A DNA stretch of 37,979 nt from Amphimedon queenslandica (GCF_000090795.2 NW_003546672.1:12144-50122), one strand, 5' to 3'. Numbered from the stretch's first letter, positions 1 through 12,225 are shown. Program-made: numbers and translations. The notes: a model not told the origin generated them from the letters alone.

Positions 1-361
1 GTCAGGTTAGACAAGAGAGAGAAAGATGGAGGAGAAGGGACAACTGGTTTGCCTATTTTAGAAAAAAAACACAATGTCACAGTTGATGTTGTTACTAATA
101 TAATTCATACAATAAATGTATGCATTAATGAAAAATTTGACTACCGTATCAATATCATTAGTGTTTACATTACTGATACATACAGTGCATGGCTACCTAC
201 CATCATTATAATTCTGAACAGTATAAATCCCTGCATACACTGTATTTCCTGATATATTGCAAGTATAAATCCCTTCATCACTGACATCTGTTAGTCCTCC
301 GGCCTTGTACAGGGACACCCGACCAGGAGCAGGCACCCTAACAATAAAAATAATAACAATG

Positions 362-399
<38 letters not shown>

Positions 400-895
400 C
401 AAAGCTACATTAGTGCTTATATACCTTAAGTTCACTTTTAGTTACATGTGCATTTAAAAATTTTTTGATACATTGGGGGATATGGTGCTACTATTTCTTA
501 GTTTACATACTATCAGATACTATTATGCATCAACTGAGATTTAATGTAAAGAAACACAATAAAAAGTAGCCAGCAAAAATTCCATCAATTAACACAAAGT
601 CCTTACCAGTAAAAACTGTTAAATGTAGTCGTCAATATTTGAGATCCGTCGGGTTTAAACCAAGCACCGATGTCTTGGGCATTAGACCCGCCGCTAATGA
701 AACAATCCAAGCCCCTGAGAGCCGTTCCTCCAATATCAGCGCCTGAGATGATACTGATATTTGGTAATATAGTGCTGGTTGACTGGAGTGAGAGGCCGAT
801 ATCTTGAAAATAAATAATAACGAGGCAAATACAGGGAGTTACCAACCTTGTCCTCTCGCTAGAGAGAGAAAAGCTATCAAGAAAGAGAGAAACAT
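1..895 (-). CDS. Secreted or membrane Ig-domain protein, 5' part (runs off window)
   Basis: Four exons are visible on the minus strand: 895-847, 802-607, 337-201 and 52-1, joined in frame by GT-AG introns. Exon 1 starts MFLSFLIAFLSLARGQ, a typical signal peptide. Exons 2 and 3 form one Ig-like domain: strand-B cysteine in LDCFI, tryptophan in GAWFKPDG, and the strand-F signature DEGIYTCNISGN. Exon 4 opens a Pro-rich stretch (KPVVPSPPSF) typical of a linker to the next extracellular domain. The acceptor of exon 2 (TTTTCAAG) and the donor of exon 1 (GTTGGT) are non-consensus, but they are the only pair that keeps the frame. Short secreted or transmembrane Ig proteins are common in sponges, where roles in recognition have been proposed. 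No specific function can be assigned without the rest of the gene. An (AAT)n microsatellite lies in intron 2. Confidence 0.72.
361..398. repeat. (AAT)n microsatellite
   Basis: About twelve AAT/ATA units lie in intron 2 of the Ig-domain gene. Similar trinucleotide runs recur in other introns (6594-6621, 14685-14720). Confidence 0.9.
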
Positions 896-1006
896 GGCCA
901 TCTTTCCTCTCTTTCTCCTCTCCTAATCACTAATTAACATTTTTAATTAACATCTTGATAAATTAATTTATTGCATAACCACGCCCACTCCATGGTTTAA
1001 TAATGT

Positions 1007-1490
1007 TTATGGATTATTATAATTAGTTTTCTTTTCGTCCTCGTTCAGTAGAATTAATTTCCAATCCCGTAAATCATGAGACAGGATTCTTCTCTCTTTG
1101 GGATCAAGGTTTCCTACAAAATTGATCAAAAATCTCCACAATAATAAAAAAAATACATTAACTAAGATCTATTTCCATACCTTTCCATGTTAAGTTTCCC
1201 CACACCTGTCCGCCCTTTAGTTCCTAACCAAACACAAAAATAAAACCCTTGCTTTACAAGTTTTTTTTACATACCCCGTCGGGTTGCACTCTAGTAATGG
1301 TCCAGAAAGTCGGTGGGTTCTGTTTCCCTCCATCTTCCTCTTTGCCCTTCACTGTATGGTCACCCCAAGTCACTCTAACAAACCTCCGACCTACTCCAAA
1401 ATGAGGGAGACGGTACAAATGGAAGAAGAGCTTCTTTGGATCTGATTCCTTTAAAGTTTTTAACACCGTTTCGGTTATAAGAGACGCCAT
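1007..1490 (-). CDS. MRPS34: Mitochondrial small-subunit ribosomal protein mS34
   Basis: Three exons, 1490-1275, 1223-1181 and 1113-1007, encode 121 aa. The segment RLPHFGVGRRFVRVTW followed by TFWTITRVQPDG matches the conserved core of vertebrate MRPS34 (GRLPLFGLGR ... YWRLTRVRPD). It continues with GQVWGNLTWKG (human GKAWGILTFKG) and HDLRDWKLIL (human YHDWRLVP), so the C-terminal half is fully recognisable. mS34 is a metazoan-type component of the small mitoribosomal subunit in the matrix. The protein is shorter than the human one (about 218 aa), mainly at the N terminus. The start was placed at the first ATG, because upstream in-frame sequence offers only TTG. The gene is divergent from PDCD11, with 104 bp between the two start codons, and it sits just upstream of the Ig gene on the same strand. 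Confidence 0.9.
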
Positions 1491-1594
1491 TACACTTTTT
1501 GCCCACGTGACAGCACGTGACAATTAATAACCAGCAAGCAATTAGTAAATTAACTACTGTACCACGCCCATCCACGTGGAGAAGAGAGGTCGCC
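1491..1594. promoter_or_regulatory. Divergent promoter MRPS34 / PDCD11 with three E-boxes
   Basis: Only 104 bp separate the start codons of MRPS34 (-) and PDCD11 (+), so both promoters and both 5' UTRs must share this stretch. It holds three palindromic CACGTG E-boxes at 1504-1509, 1514-1519 and 1573-1578, plus a CCACGCCCA box at 1562-1570. No TATA box is evident. CACGTG is the canonical Myc/Max-type bHLH-Zip site. Regulation by such a factor is an inference. Confidence 0.6.
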
Positions 1595-4500
1595 ATGCCT
1601 GCAAAGAAAAAAAGAGACAAAAAGGAGAAAAAGAAGGAGAAAGAGGTGCTCCTCGAGCCAGAAGCGGCTGAAATTAAAGAAACGAATGATTGGGACAGGT
1701 AAAGCAAGCCCTATTGTTGGTTTCTAATTAAAGCCCACCCAGGATCTCCCTTGCCACTACAGTACATGTAGAAGAAGACTTTCCAAGAGGAGGGAAAGAG
1801 CTGATCACTCCGTTGGAAAGGAGGAAAATAATCCATCAGGCTGAACATGACGATATATTTGGAAAGGTGCATAGTTTTTTAAACCACACCCACTAGTTAA
1901 GTAATTACAATAGAAGTCGGATTTGTTGGAAAAGAATGAAGCGGCCGCTATGTTATTGAGTGATGAAGGGGTTAAAAATAAGAAAAAGACGGAAATAAAA
2001 GAACCAGTCAAAAATATTAAAGTTCCTGATCGCCTGTATCACAAGGTAATTAATTATTAATCAATTAATTTTGAATTAATTATAAATTTATTAGAATTTA
2101 AAAGAGGGTTTGTTAATTTTGTGTGCTATTAAAGAAGTACAGCAGTATCGCCTGCTGATGTCACTACCATTCAACATGACTGGGTCTGTGAATATTGGAG
2201 ATGTATCAGACCCCCTAAGCAGTTTGATTAACACTGGAGGAGAGGGGGAGGAGTTTGATGCAAAGAAAGTACCAGACCTATCAAAGATGTACCGTGTTGG
2301 ACAGCTGCTGTCTTGTTATGTCTTGAAAGTCAACGATAGCGAGAAGCAAGTCCAGTTATCAATTAATCCAAAATTAATTAATAATCAATTGACTGCAAAG
2401 AACTTAATACCAAATATGGTAAGAATAATCCAATTCATTATACATTACCTGTATCATCTCTTTCTCCTCTAGATTGTGTCTGGGTGTGTCACTAGTATTG
2501 AAGACCATGGTTATATCATTGATTTTGGTGTCTCCGACAGAACTGAGTTTCTTCTTAATAAGAACTCTGGTTCTGAGTCTCTTTATATCGGTCAAGTGGT
2601 CTCCACTCTCATATTACCAGGCCCCACGGCTCGTGCACTGCCACTCTCCATTGCTCCTGATATCTTGTACTCCTCAATTCTCTCTCAATCTTCTTCAGCT
2701 GTCACACTTCCGTCTATACTGCCCGGTCAGCTTCTCAACGTATCTGTCAAACAAACCACGCCTACTTCTCTGATAGTATCATTTCTCGGTGGTTTTGAAG
2801 GTTACGTTCATTACCAGCACCTCCCTACTCCAGGTACTTCACTAACAGACTACGCCATCAATAAGAAACTAAAGGCTAGGGTACTCTGGCTTGATACCAA
2901 CAATAAAAAGATTGGTCTCACACTACAGAACGAGATTATAAAAGGAACCGGGTATGACTTTTCAGGAATGGAAATTGGTTTGATACTTCACGAGGCCATT
3001 GTCACAAGAGTGGAATCCAGGCATGGCGTAATACTAAAGTTACCTAATGGCAGTTTTGCTTACTCGCCAGTTCGACTGATGTACAGTGAGAGAACTGATA
3101 AGATAAGCAAGAAGCATTGTGTGGGATCAGTCCACTCTGTTAGAATAGTACAGTACAATTACATTGATGGATTAGCTATTGTGTCTATGAAGGAGAATAC
3201 ATTAGAGGAGGAGTATTTCACTATTAACGATGTCACCCCTGGTAGCATAATCAAGGGAAATGTCACGAAAATATCGGACAAAGGAATCTCTGTTAGTATC
3301 AATAACCGGCTTAATGGGTTTTGCCCTCTCTCTCAGCTCTCTGACTCCGCCCACCTCAAGAAGACGCTAAAGAAATTATCCGAAGGTGCCGCCGTCAAGT
3401 GTCGCGTGTTGAAAGTCGACACTGACAATAATTTCATTTTATTAACGAAGAAGAAAAGTATTGTGTCGTGTGACCTCCCTCCACTGACTGACGTGAGAAC
3501 TGTTAAACCTGGCGAAGAATACACTGGAGAGATCATTAATATAGTTGATAAAGGGTTAATAATAAGGTTCTATAATAATATAACTGGGTTTCTGCCTAAT
3601 GTAGAACTCAGTTCAACATCAACTCAAGTTATATTATCACCGAGCCAGTTCTTCAAGATAGGACAAGTACTCCAGACTCGTGTTCTCTCGGTCGATATTG
3701 ATAATAACAAGGTTCGGTTGTCACTACGGAAACAGGCCCCACCTACAACTGAGTCTCAGGCCCAACCTGGTGATCTGTTGGAGTGTGAGGTTACTGGTGT
3801 GGCTGGTAATGGAGTCTCTCTATTGTGTAATGATGAGCTGATATTTATACCTACTCCTTGCCTGAGTGACTACGCTCCTCTTAATGGCCACCTCCTGGCC
3901 TATCATGGCAGAATGCTCTCTGATAAAAGTGATAGAAATGAGAAGTACATCATTAGCAATGTCCTTGTGCTCAGTGGAGCTACTTCTGTTTCACCAGCTG
4001 TCGGCTGTATTAAGAAACTCATCATTGATGATCTTTTGAAAGAGAAATATCCAAAAACATTTGAAGAATTACACGTATGTACATGTACATTATATAACTT
4101 TAAAAACTTCTAACTCCCCCCTCTCTCTTCCTCTCTCTCTCTCCTTTTCTCTCCCTCCTGTAGGTTGGTATGGTTCTTGTTGGCGTTGTCAAGAGGATCT
4201 ATTCTTATGGGGTTTTCATTGAGTTTCCTAATGGTTTAGTCGGCTTAGCTCCTTTGAAGTATTTATCAGATGAATATATAACAGACACTAATGGAGTGTA
4301 TGGTGAAAGACAGACCGTGTTTGCTAAAGTAATAATCTTATTTATTTATTACTTTTACCTTATTCTAAAGTTGCCCAAAAATTGGGCCAAAGACCATGTA
4401 TTATAGCACAGGGACTTTGGGCTAATTAGTTTTTTATGAATTTTAAAGTTGAAATTACTATAGCAAAGGCACAAATTTATTCCCATTATTGCCAATAGGT

Positions 4501-7500
4501 TCATGAGTTGAATGAAGTTAGGAAGAATATAACAATCAGTTTGAAATGTTCTGATCTCAAGCTTTCTCTCACTCATTCCCTTCCTCTTGTGCAGTCGATA
4601 GTTTTGAAACAATTTGCTAATTTATTGAAAGAGAAGGACCTCATTTTCAGCAATGGTAAGTTAATTAACACTTAATTAATTAATGATAATTAATTAACAA
4701 TAATTAATTAATTAGGTGTTGTTTATTATAGACCTGGCACTTTAGTGAAAGGACAAGTTAGTTTTAATTAATAATAATAATAATTATTATTTTTCAGATT
4801 AATAATATTTCAAATTCTTTATTTCACGTGACTCTTGAATCCGGCCCATCTGCCACTGGCTATGTTTCTATGGCGACCGGAGGAGGGGTGTGTCCTGGCG
4901 ATCATGTGACATGCTGCGTCATTGACGTTGATATGGAAACAGGCAACTATTGGGTGTCACTGAATAGTAAAGTGATGAAAGAGAGAGGGAAGGAAGAGGA
5001 GAAGCAGAAGAAGGGAAAGACAGCAAGTGGTGACATTAATTCTTATTTTAAAGTAAGTACATGTACATGTACACACGAAAATTAATCTACTTGTATGTGT
5101 ACATGTATTTTTTTCTCTCTTTTCTTCCTTTTTCTTTCTCTCTCGTAGTTGGAAGCTGGTCATACTGTCACTGGTCATATTGAATATATTAATAATTATT
5201 ATTTAATATGTTCTGTATCAACTCTCAACCAATCAGTACTAGCATATGGACTGTTTGACTCAGTATGTGCTGTAGTGTCATTAATGGATTAATTAATTGT
5301 CTTGATTACAGGGGCAATGGGGAGTTATACCCTACCAATTGAAGCACCTTAAACCAGGCGCTAAAGTTAATGGGACAGTACTACAGTTAGTATTGATTGC
5401 ATTCATATTATCATATCTTCTTTCCAATATTTTTTAGGTCTTCTTCATTATTTAATGGTAAAATGTCTGGTCCTCCAATCTTTCTCCTTGGAGAGAGTAA
5501 CTCATTATCACAGAAGATAGTTGCTCAGCAACTGAGTGTTACCATTGGCGACATTGTAGATGCAAAGTAAGATCAATATAATTGATTATTGATATTTAAT
5601 AACAATTAATAGGATCATTAAGATATCTGATAGTCAGTTGAGTGTTTCCTTTGGCCCATGGAAAGGAAGAATCCATTCAACACTTTTAGCAGATGACATG
5701 GAAAAGGTAGCCACACTACACTGTGCATGTATGGACTATAGTTCAATGTATTGTATTGTGATATAGGGATCTTATCCGTTGAGTAAGTTTTCTGTTGGAG
5801 ATGTTATGAAAGCAAAAATATTGAAATATAGAAAGAGGTAATAATACATTATTATTATTGTTATTATTTTTATTATTTTTATAGAGCTGGGCATTCAGTT
5901 AAGCCTGGAACTGTCCATTTTGAATTGACTACTAGAAAAAGGTACATGTACTACATGTCCATTGTACTTGATAATTATTTCCATACACATGTATAATAGT
6001 TTATTTGATGCTGAAAAAGCTAAGATAGAATCTTCATTCACAACAGGGGACAAGAGGATGGGCGTGGTCAGGGAGGTAATGGGTGTGGTCAATGAATAAA
6101 GAATGAGCTTATTATATTATTAGGTCACAAAATCACGTCTACTAGTAGACATTACACCAGAAGTGTCTGCAGTCATTTGCCCACTGCTGGCTGGTAGCAA
6201 TGTCAATGAGGATGGGAATTTATTAAAATTAACAAAATGTTTTAATGTTGGGGAAGTTGTTGAATGTACTGTAGGAGACTGTATTGAGAAAGGACAGTAT
6301 CATGGCTCATTAACAGGTAATTAATATTCATTGATTAATTAATATTAACAGGTAGATTTATTATTTTTTCATAAATTTGAGGTTATTAATTAATTTTTCA
6401 TTACATTAATAGGTAGTTTACCAGTGATTAATATTGGTGACACTGTGTGTGGGCGTGTTACTGATGTTCAGTACAGTGGGTTGGTCCTATCAATCAATCA
6501 TTATTTGAATGGAATAGTCTACCTCACTAACATTAGCGATTATTATGTACCACGCCCACTCCAGTACTTTAACATTGGAGACAAACTCAGGTATTATCAT
6601 TATTATTATTATTATTATTATTTTAATTTTATGTTCATTTTCTATAGTTGTGTTGTAATTGGTAAAACCTCAAAGCAGTTCAATCTCTCACTTCGTAAAA
6701 GTCATACTGGAATTAACATACCAACTCTACCAGCCCAACCTGATGGCTCTGAGCCAGATAAAGAAATCAATAATATCGCTGATCTACAAGAAGTGGGTGT
6801 GGTCAGGGGCTACGTATCATCTGTTACCAAATATGGTATATTTGTGAAACTTGGTCCTGACGTCGTTGGTAGAGTTATGCTCAAAAACCTCTCGGATCAA
6901 TATGTCCAGAATTATGAGTCTTGTGTCAATGTAGGGGATCTAGTTAGGGCTAAAGTAGTAGAGTAAGTGGGTGTGGTTTTGTTTCCATGGTAACCGGTTT
7001 TTAGGATCAATAACGGTCGGATTGAGTTGTCTCTTAGACTCTCGGATATTGATGAGTCAGCAGGTTTGAGGTACAAGAAGTTGAAGGAGTTGCAACGAAA
7101 GGGAAGGAAAAGAAGAAAAAATATGCCATCGGAATCGACGTAATTATTATTGTTGTTTATTATTATTGTTTGTTGTTGTTTTAGTGAGGAGGAGGAAGAG
7201 GAGGAAGAAGAAGAATTAGTGGAAATGTCAGAAGGTGAAAGTGACACAATGGATCAACAAGAGATTGAAGAGAAGGAGAGTGTGCTTGAAGATACAAAGA
7301 GACTTAAGAAGAAAAGAAAGCTAGAAGATAAAGAAGAGGATAGCTGCAGCATGACTCCATTACCAGTGACTGGCGGTTGGGACTATAACCCATCCAACGA
7401 CACCATTGAAGAGAGAGATGATGAAGATACTAATGAAGTATAATTAATCATCATCCATTACTTATTATAATTTTTATTTATTTTTGTAGGTTATTAGCAA

Positions 7501-8722
7501 AAAGAAGAGTAAGAGACAGAAGAAGGCCATTAAGAAAGCAGAAGAGCTACAGCTTTATAAAGTATATAATGTTCAATAAACTATTAATAATATCAATTAA
7601 TATTAATAGAGGGAGCATTCATTAATGGACACTAGCAGGTTACCGCAATCAGCTGATGATTTTGACCGGCTATTAGTAGCTAATCCAAACAGGTTAATTA
7701 ACCATTATTAATGTTAATCATTTAACTATTATTAATGTTACCTTTTCTCATAGCTCTTCGCTGTGGTTACAGTACATGGCATTTTATCTTCATACAGCTG
7801 AAGTGGACAAAGCCAGAGCTACAGCCGAGAGAGGACTAGCAGCAATATCATTTAGGTAGCCATTACTTTGTATCGCTTAAATATTTTATGCCCTCTCTCT
7901 TTCAGGGAAGAAGATGAGAAGCTCAATCTGTGGGTTGGGTTTCTAAATCTTGAGAACATGTACGGTGACAGTGAGTCGTTGGACCAAGTCTTTAAAAGAG
8001 CTTTGCAGCAAAATGATCAATTTGAGATTTATACCAGATTGATTGACATATATGTCACCTCAAATAAGCCAGAAGTAAGTTCTTATTTATTTATTTAATT
8101 ATGTATTTTCTGCCCCCTCCCTCTTTCTCTCTGCTCTTAGTATGCTGATCAGTTGTATCAGATCATGTGTAAGAAGTTCAGCAGTAATATACAAGTCTGG
8201 TCTCAATATGGCCGCTTCCTAATGGAGCAAGGCAAAGCTGATCTTGCGCGTAAAATATTACAAAGAAGTTTCAAGTCTCTCACAAAGAAACAACGTAAGA
8301 GAAACATCAGCTGCTTCTATTGTTGTAACCATATGTCTTGTGGGGTTGTAGATGTTGATATTACTAAGCAGTTTGCTCAGTTTGAGTTCAAATATGGCGA
8401 GATGGAGAGAGGATGTACACTGTTTGAGAACCTGGTCTCATCCTATCCTCGTAAGGTTGATATCTGGTCTGTTTATATTGACATGTTAACAAAGAAAGGA
8501 GAAATGGATAGAGTGAGGTAATGGACACTAGTAATAGAAGTATTAGTCTACTCTCTCTTCTCCCTCTCTTCTCTCAGGGATGTGTTTGAACGTGCTGTTA
8601 GTTTGAAACTTTCTTCGGTAAAGAAACAGTTTTTATACAAGCGCTACATTGAGTTTGAGAGAAAGCATGGGACACAATCTCTAGTGGAGACTGTACAAGC
8701 TAAATCACAAGCACTTTTGTAA
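1595..8722 (+). CDS. PDCD11: PDCD11 / RRP5, S1-repeat rRNA-processing factor
   Basis: Twenty-eight exons join in frame to 1823 aa (human about 1871): 1595-1698, 1743-1866, 1914-2045, 2107-2418, 2473-4074, 4164-4328, 4499-4655, 4716-4756, 4798-5052, 5149-5262, 5312-5385, 5438-5566, 5613-5706, 5767-5837, 5885-5941, 6000-6075, 6124-6316, 6413-6590, 6648-6962, 7005-7139, 7185-7437, 7490-7561, 7610-7692, 7754-7855, 7906-8074, 8141-8294, 8352-8517, 8578-8722. RRP5 acts in the nucleolus in early 18S and 5.8S pre-rRNA processing. The N-terminal part is a lysine-rich tail and then tandem S1 RNA-binding repeats (about aa 120-1410; for example [48 protein letters not shown]). An acidic and basic linker (about aa 1440-1550) follows, and then HAT/TPR-like helical repeats (aa 1560-1823) with the family motifs [16 protein letters not shown] and [10 protein letters not shown]. 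The last exon ends in [15 protein letters not shown], as in human. Most S1 repeats sit in one large exon (2473-4074), while the rest of the gene is finely split. Confidence 0.97.
4366..4432. repeat. Solo copy of the 186-bp hairpin repeat family in PDCD11 intron 6
   Basis: The stretch with AAAATTGGGCCAAAG followed by a hairpin around TATTATAGCACAGGGACTTT matches the segment repeated in the DAPIT intron (21500-21560, 21680-21740 and 21880-21905). It is a diverged single unit and is non-coding here. Confidence 0.6.
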
Positions 8723-8821
8723 AAATAATTCTATAATAACATTCCCTTATTAATTAAATGGGCGTGCTCTAATAGACTAAATGGGTGTGGTTTGTTGATT
8801 GTTTGCACACTATCAATCACA

Positions 8822-10798
8822 ATGGCAGGTCTTGACTCTTACTGTAGAATATCTCCTGGAGGAGCTGGTAGTGAAAATAACGAGCCATTTCTCTTGTCTA
8901 TTAGAGAAGACGATGCCATCAGCACTCTGCATAGCTACGGGATACATAAAGTACCTCACTTAGGCAAGCAATGTCGTCCTTTTTATTCCATTATGTATTT
9001 TTGTTGTTTTGTTTCCATTGGCAGGAGTTTATGGTTCAAACTATGCTTTATCGCTTCCACTGGTTTTGCTCTCTCTCCCTCCAACACTCGAGTAATTATT
9101 AATTTCCATTAATTATTATTTAATTTATACATGTACATGTAGTTTCCTGCAGTTCCTTCCTTACGACATTTTAAATTCGCTCGATTTGGGTCCTCCAATT
9201 AATGCCCACCTCAACACAGTTGCAAAGACCCTCGTACAGAAAGTGCTGACATCAGCTAGTTTAAAGTATCGTTCCTCTTTTGCCTATCGGAATAAAGTGA
9301 GGATATCAACAGAACTATCAATGGACCAAGACAATGAAGATACAGAGGGAGAGGCTAGCAGTACGTGGTTACGTAGTTATAGCAACAGTAACCATAGCAA
9401 CAGGAAGGAGTCTTTTATGATAACGGAGCCAATCATATTAATCGATGATGATGCCATTCGTACAGCTGCCAAGAAGTTAGTCCGTAAAGTCCTTCACGTA
9501 GCTTGCTTTCGAGCAGAGGGCAGACGATCATCAATTGAGATGGAGTATTTGACCAACAACACTAAGAAATTGAAAATCAACGATGATGCTATGACTCCTC
9601 CCCTCTCACCTACAATAGCCCCGCCCCTTGCCCCTCCCACTGAATACTCGTTCTCTCCCCCTCTTTCCACTAGTAGCTCCCTTTTATTTGATAGTGGTAT
9701 CATGATGTCGTCCCCTTATCACTCCTCTTCTGAGTGTGATCAAACACTCTCTAAACAAGAGGAGGAGAGTCTGAGAAAGCTGGGAAAGAGGAGACAGAGG
9801 AGTGAGTCCCATGATGCTGGACTGCTAAAAGAGGGTGGGATTAATGGGAAGTTCCAACCAGTTTTACCGCGAGTGTACTCAGAGCCTGTTATCATTGAAG
9901 AGCAAGAGATCTCTCCTCCGATGCCGACCACACCCCTAGCCGCACCTCTTTTTATTAGTAACGGCGGAATGGATAAATTGACTAATTTAATAGTTGACAT
10001 GTCGATCAGGGAAGATTCACCTTGTAAAGATGTTGGTGATAATAGTGATGATGATTATATCATTATTGAGGCCATTACTAAAATGGTTGACATCAGCCCA
10101 GACGGTTCTGATAGTCCACCTATTCAATCTCATTCTCATGATTCCATTCTTGGTACCGATTACTCCATTCCTATTACCAATTACTCAGTTCCTGGTATGG
10201 ACTATTACGTTATGGTTCATCCCAGCCCTCCTCCTGGAGTGTGCCAGAAGTTTCTTTGCAATAATTACAATGAAGTCAATGTTTTGTATCACAGCTGGCT
10301 ATTTGGTGATGTTGATTATGATCCAAGTGTTACACTATTGGAGTCAGTTGGTATGGGTCTGTTTGATACTGTTGGGATAGCACCTGTTCATTTAGACCTC
10401 AGAGATGCTGGTATAGCTTTTGGTTACCTTGAGGAAAGGTAATGTAATGATTGTCTATGATATGTACCTATGTACATTATGTGAATTACCATCTCTCTTC
10501 CTCTCTCTCTCTCTCTAGGACTGTGTGCATTCATAGTTGCTGTTTTTCTCCAGAGAATGCTCAGTTTCAAATCCTTAATTATGATCATTTTTGTAGTTTT
10601 TACTCTGTTGCTCGTCACGGTGATAGAAGAGTTGTCACGTTTCACATTGTTTTATCTCCTTCTGACTTGCCTTGTATAAATAAAATCAAAGAGTGTAATA
10701 GTTTAGCTGATTTAGTGAAATGTTTTGATTTTTTTATTCCTCCCGCCTCCCAGAAAATCCGGAACCTTTTATACCCATTTTTTGTTAGTCATTATTAA
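8822..10798 (+). CDS. Unrecognised 594-aa protein with two AKAP-like RII-binding helices
   Basis: Four exons, 8822-8963, 9025-9091, 9143-10438 and 10519-10798, encode 594 aa. Intron 1 uses a GC donor (AG/GCAAGC). I do not recognise the family from end to end. Two similar amphipathic segments stand out: LNTVAKTLVQKVLTSA (about aa 93-108) and IRTAAKKLVRKVLHVA (about aa 174-190). Their spacing of small and aliphatic residues fits the A-kinase anchoring helix that binds the RII dimerisation domain. For comparison, such AKAP helices contain patterns like ASSLVKNAI. A long Ser/Pro/Asp-rich, probably disordered middle (aa 190-440) follows. A folded-looking C-terminal part (aa 440-594) contains FCSFYSVARHGDRRVVTFHI and ends CFDFFIPPASQKIRNLLYPF. 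It starts 99 bp after PDCD11 in the same orientation. An AKAP role is an inference from the helices alone. Confidence 0.7.
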
Positions 10799-12099
10799 TG
10801 GTTTGTTTTATAATTATTTTATCATGCACAGAAGGAGCATGACCAGACTATGTGCATGGAGCCATAGATGTACATAAAATATATCTATGATGGAGCATGC
10901 ATTAATTGCAATCCTATAGTGGGTTCCAATTTCCATATTTTCCTTTGTCCGGAGAGGCACATTTTACCATACTACGTAGTATGCCTTAGTAAATGGGTTC
11001 GACTTCAGCCATCTTGCCAAACGTCCATGAGAGGGGAGAGGAAATAAAGGATAGCTTCACCAGCCTTTAGCTGGCAAGGTATCAAATAGTGCCTAAGCCA
11101 TCAACAATCCCGAAGATGGTGTGACTTTGTGATGTCCTTATGCCTTTAAATCATTATATGGATTTAGTTGCATCAGAGACCTCTGGTTAATTTGCATCTA
11201 TTTTTAGTTAATAACCATTACAATTAAATTCATATGAATATTAATGAATTATGCCGTTTATATTCTTGCAAAATGCTCCTCCCATTATAATGCAAAGTTG
11301 CTAACCGCAGTAATTCATAATAATGTTTCTTTTTTAATTTTTTTAAAAACAAACAACCACACACACAATAAATGTATCTGTCGAGTCGAGCACCAAGTAC
11401 CTAAATTTATATGTAATACACATTAAACTGAAATGTAAAAAAAAGAATACTTTACTTACATTATGTATAACTGACCAGGCTCCCGGTCACTGATCAGTAT
11501 ACAATGTGGGTGAGAGACTGACACTCATGTGTGGTTGCGTACTGCCTTTTAAGGCTGCACTTAAGTAATAGCTTCTGTTATAATGCCTAAAGTACCTAAA
11601 TTTATATAAATCATAACTAGGTGAATGTATAAACATTGAGGGTGAGCATGAGCACTCGATTAAATCTTATCTTAGTCTAATGCGAGAGGATTATTGTTTT
11701 CTCTCTGTTACAAAACACAAAAGTTTGTCCCATTTAAACACCACCATCTTGTTCATTGTGACCACAGTCACCACACCCTAATCACCCATGGTAGGCTTGT
11801 ACTGTTCCATATTTTTACCTCAATTTTTACACTTTATAAGATGCTTTGCTTGCCCCAATTATAAAATACCGTATAGCGGGTTATTTTCGAGGATAACAAA
11901 TTTCGTGGGTTTTTTCGAGATTTGTGAAGTTAATTCCCTTGAAAATCAATTTAATACGGTACACGATGGCAGATGAGTGGAAATTCGCAAGCCTCCAGAT
12001 ACTGGTCATTCGCAAAATTTATTATCCTTGACAAAAACCCACTATACGGTACACATTCACATTAAGTAAAACCATCCCACTCTAATGTCTATGGTAAAA
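10799..12099. other. Non-coding intergenic stretch
   Basis: No open frame with splice or family support was found. The stretch holds the 3' flank of the preceding gene and AT-rich unique sequence. A MITE at 11867-12051 is described separately. Confidence 0.6.
11867..12051. mobile_element. MITE with TACCGTATAGCGG-type terminal repeats (copy 1)
   Basis: The left end TACCGTATAGCGGGTTAT and the right end CCCACTATACGGTA are inverted copies, imperfect over about 30 bp. The outer TA on both sides is consistent with a TA target-site duplication of Tc1/mariner-like elements. There is no coding capacity. The same termini bound the element at 25596-25802. On the minus strand the element supplies an AATAAA (about 12017-12022) downstream of the 12100-12225 open frame, which could serve as its polyadenylation signal. 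Confidence 0.75.
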
Positions 12100-12225
12100 C
12101 TAACTTTTTAGAGTCATAGGCCTTGGATCATCAAGAATTTTTAATCCTTTTTTGACACCAAGAATTGTGTGAATGATTACAATGATGAACACAATACAGG
12201 CCAAAATAATGCGTATAATAGACAT
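12100..12225 (-). CDS. Candidate 41-aa single-pass membrane micropeptide
   Basis: The open frame reads MSIIRIILACIVFIIVIIHT and then ILGVKKGLKILDDPRPMTLKS, ending in TAG. It has one hydrophobic helix (about aa 3-23) followed by a short basic and polar tail, the layout of small regulatory membrane proteins. A TATAAA on the same strand (12290-12285) lies 60 nt upstream of the ATG, a plausible distance for a TATA-driven transcript with a short leader. It is divergent from the Kelch-like gene. I do not recognise a family and the frame is short, so it could be chance. The TATA box and the coherent transmembrane segment argue for a gene. Confidence 0.45.
   Translation of the reverse strand: MSIIRIILACIVFIIVIIHTILGVKKGLKILDDPRPMTLKS

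Noticed and set aside
1743-1790. PDCD11 exon 2 starting at the TAG acceptor near 1768.
   Set aside because: That start gives the wrong phase after exon 1. The acceptor at 1741-1742 keeps the frame and leads into the conserved DFPRGGK segment.
9994-10380. Long open frame overlapping the AKAP-like gene in another frame.
   Set aside because: It lies inside a large, well-supported exon, is rich in hydrophobic residues by codon shift, and lacks splice or family support.
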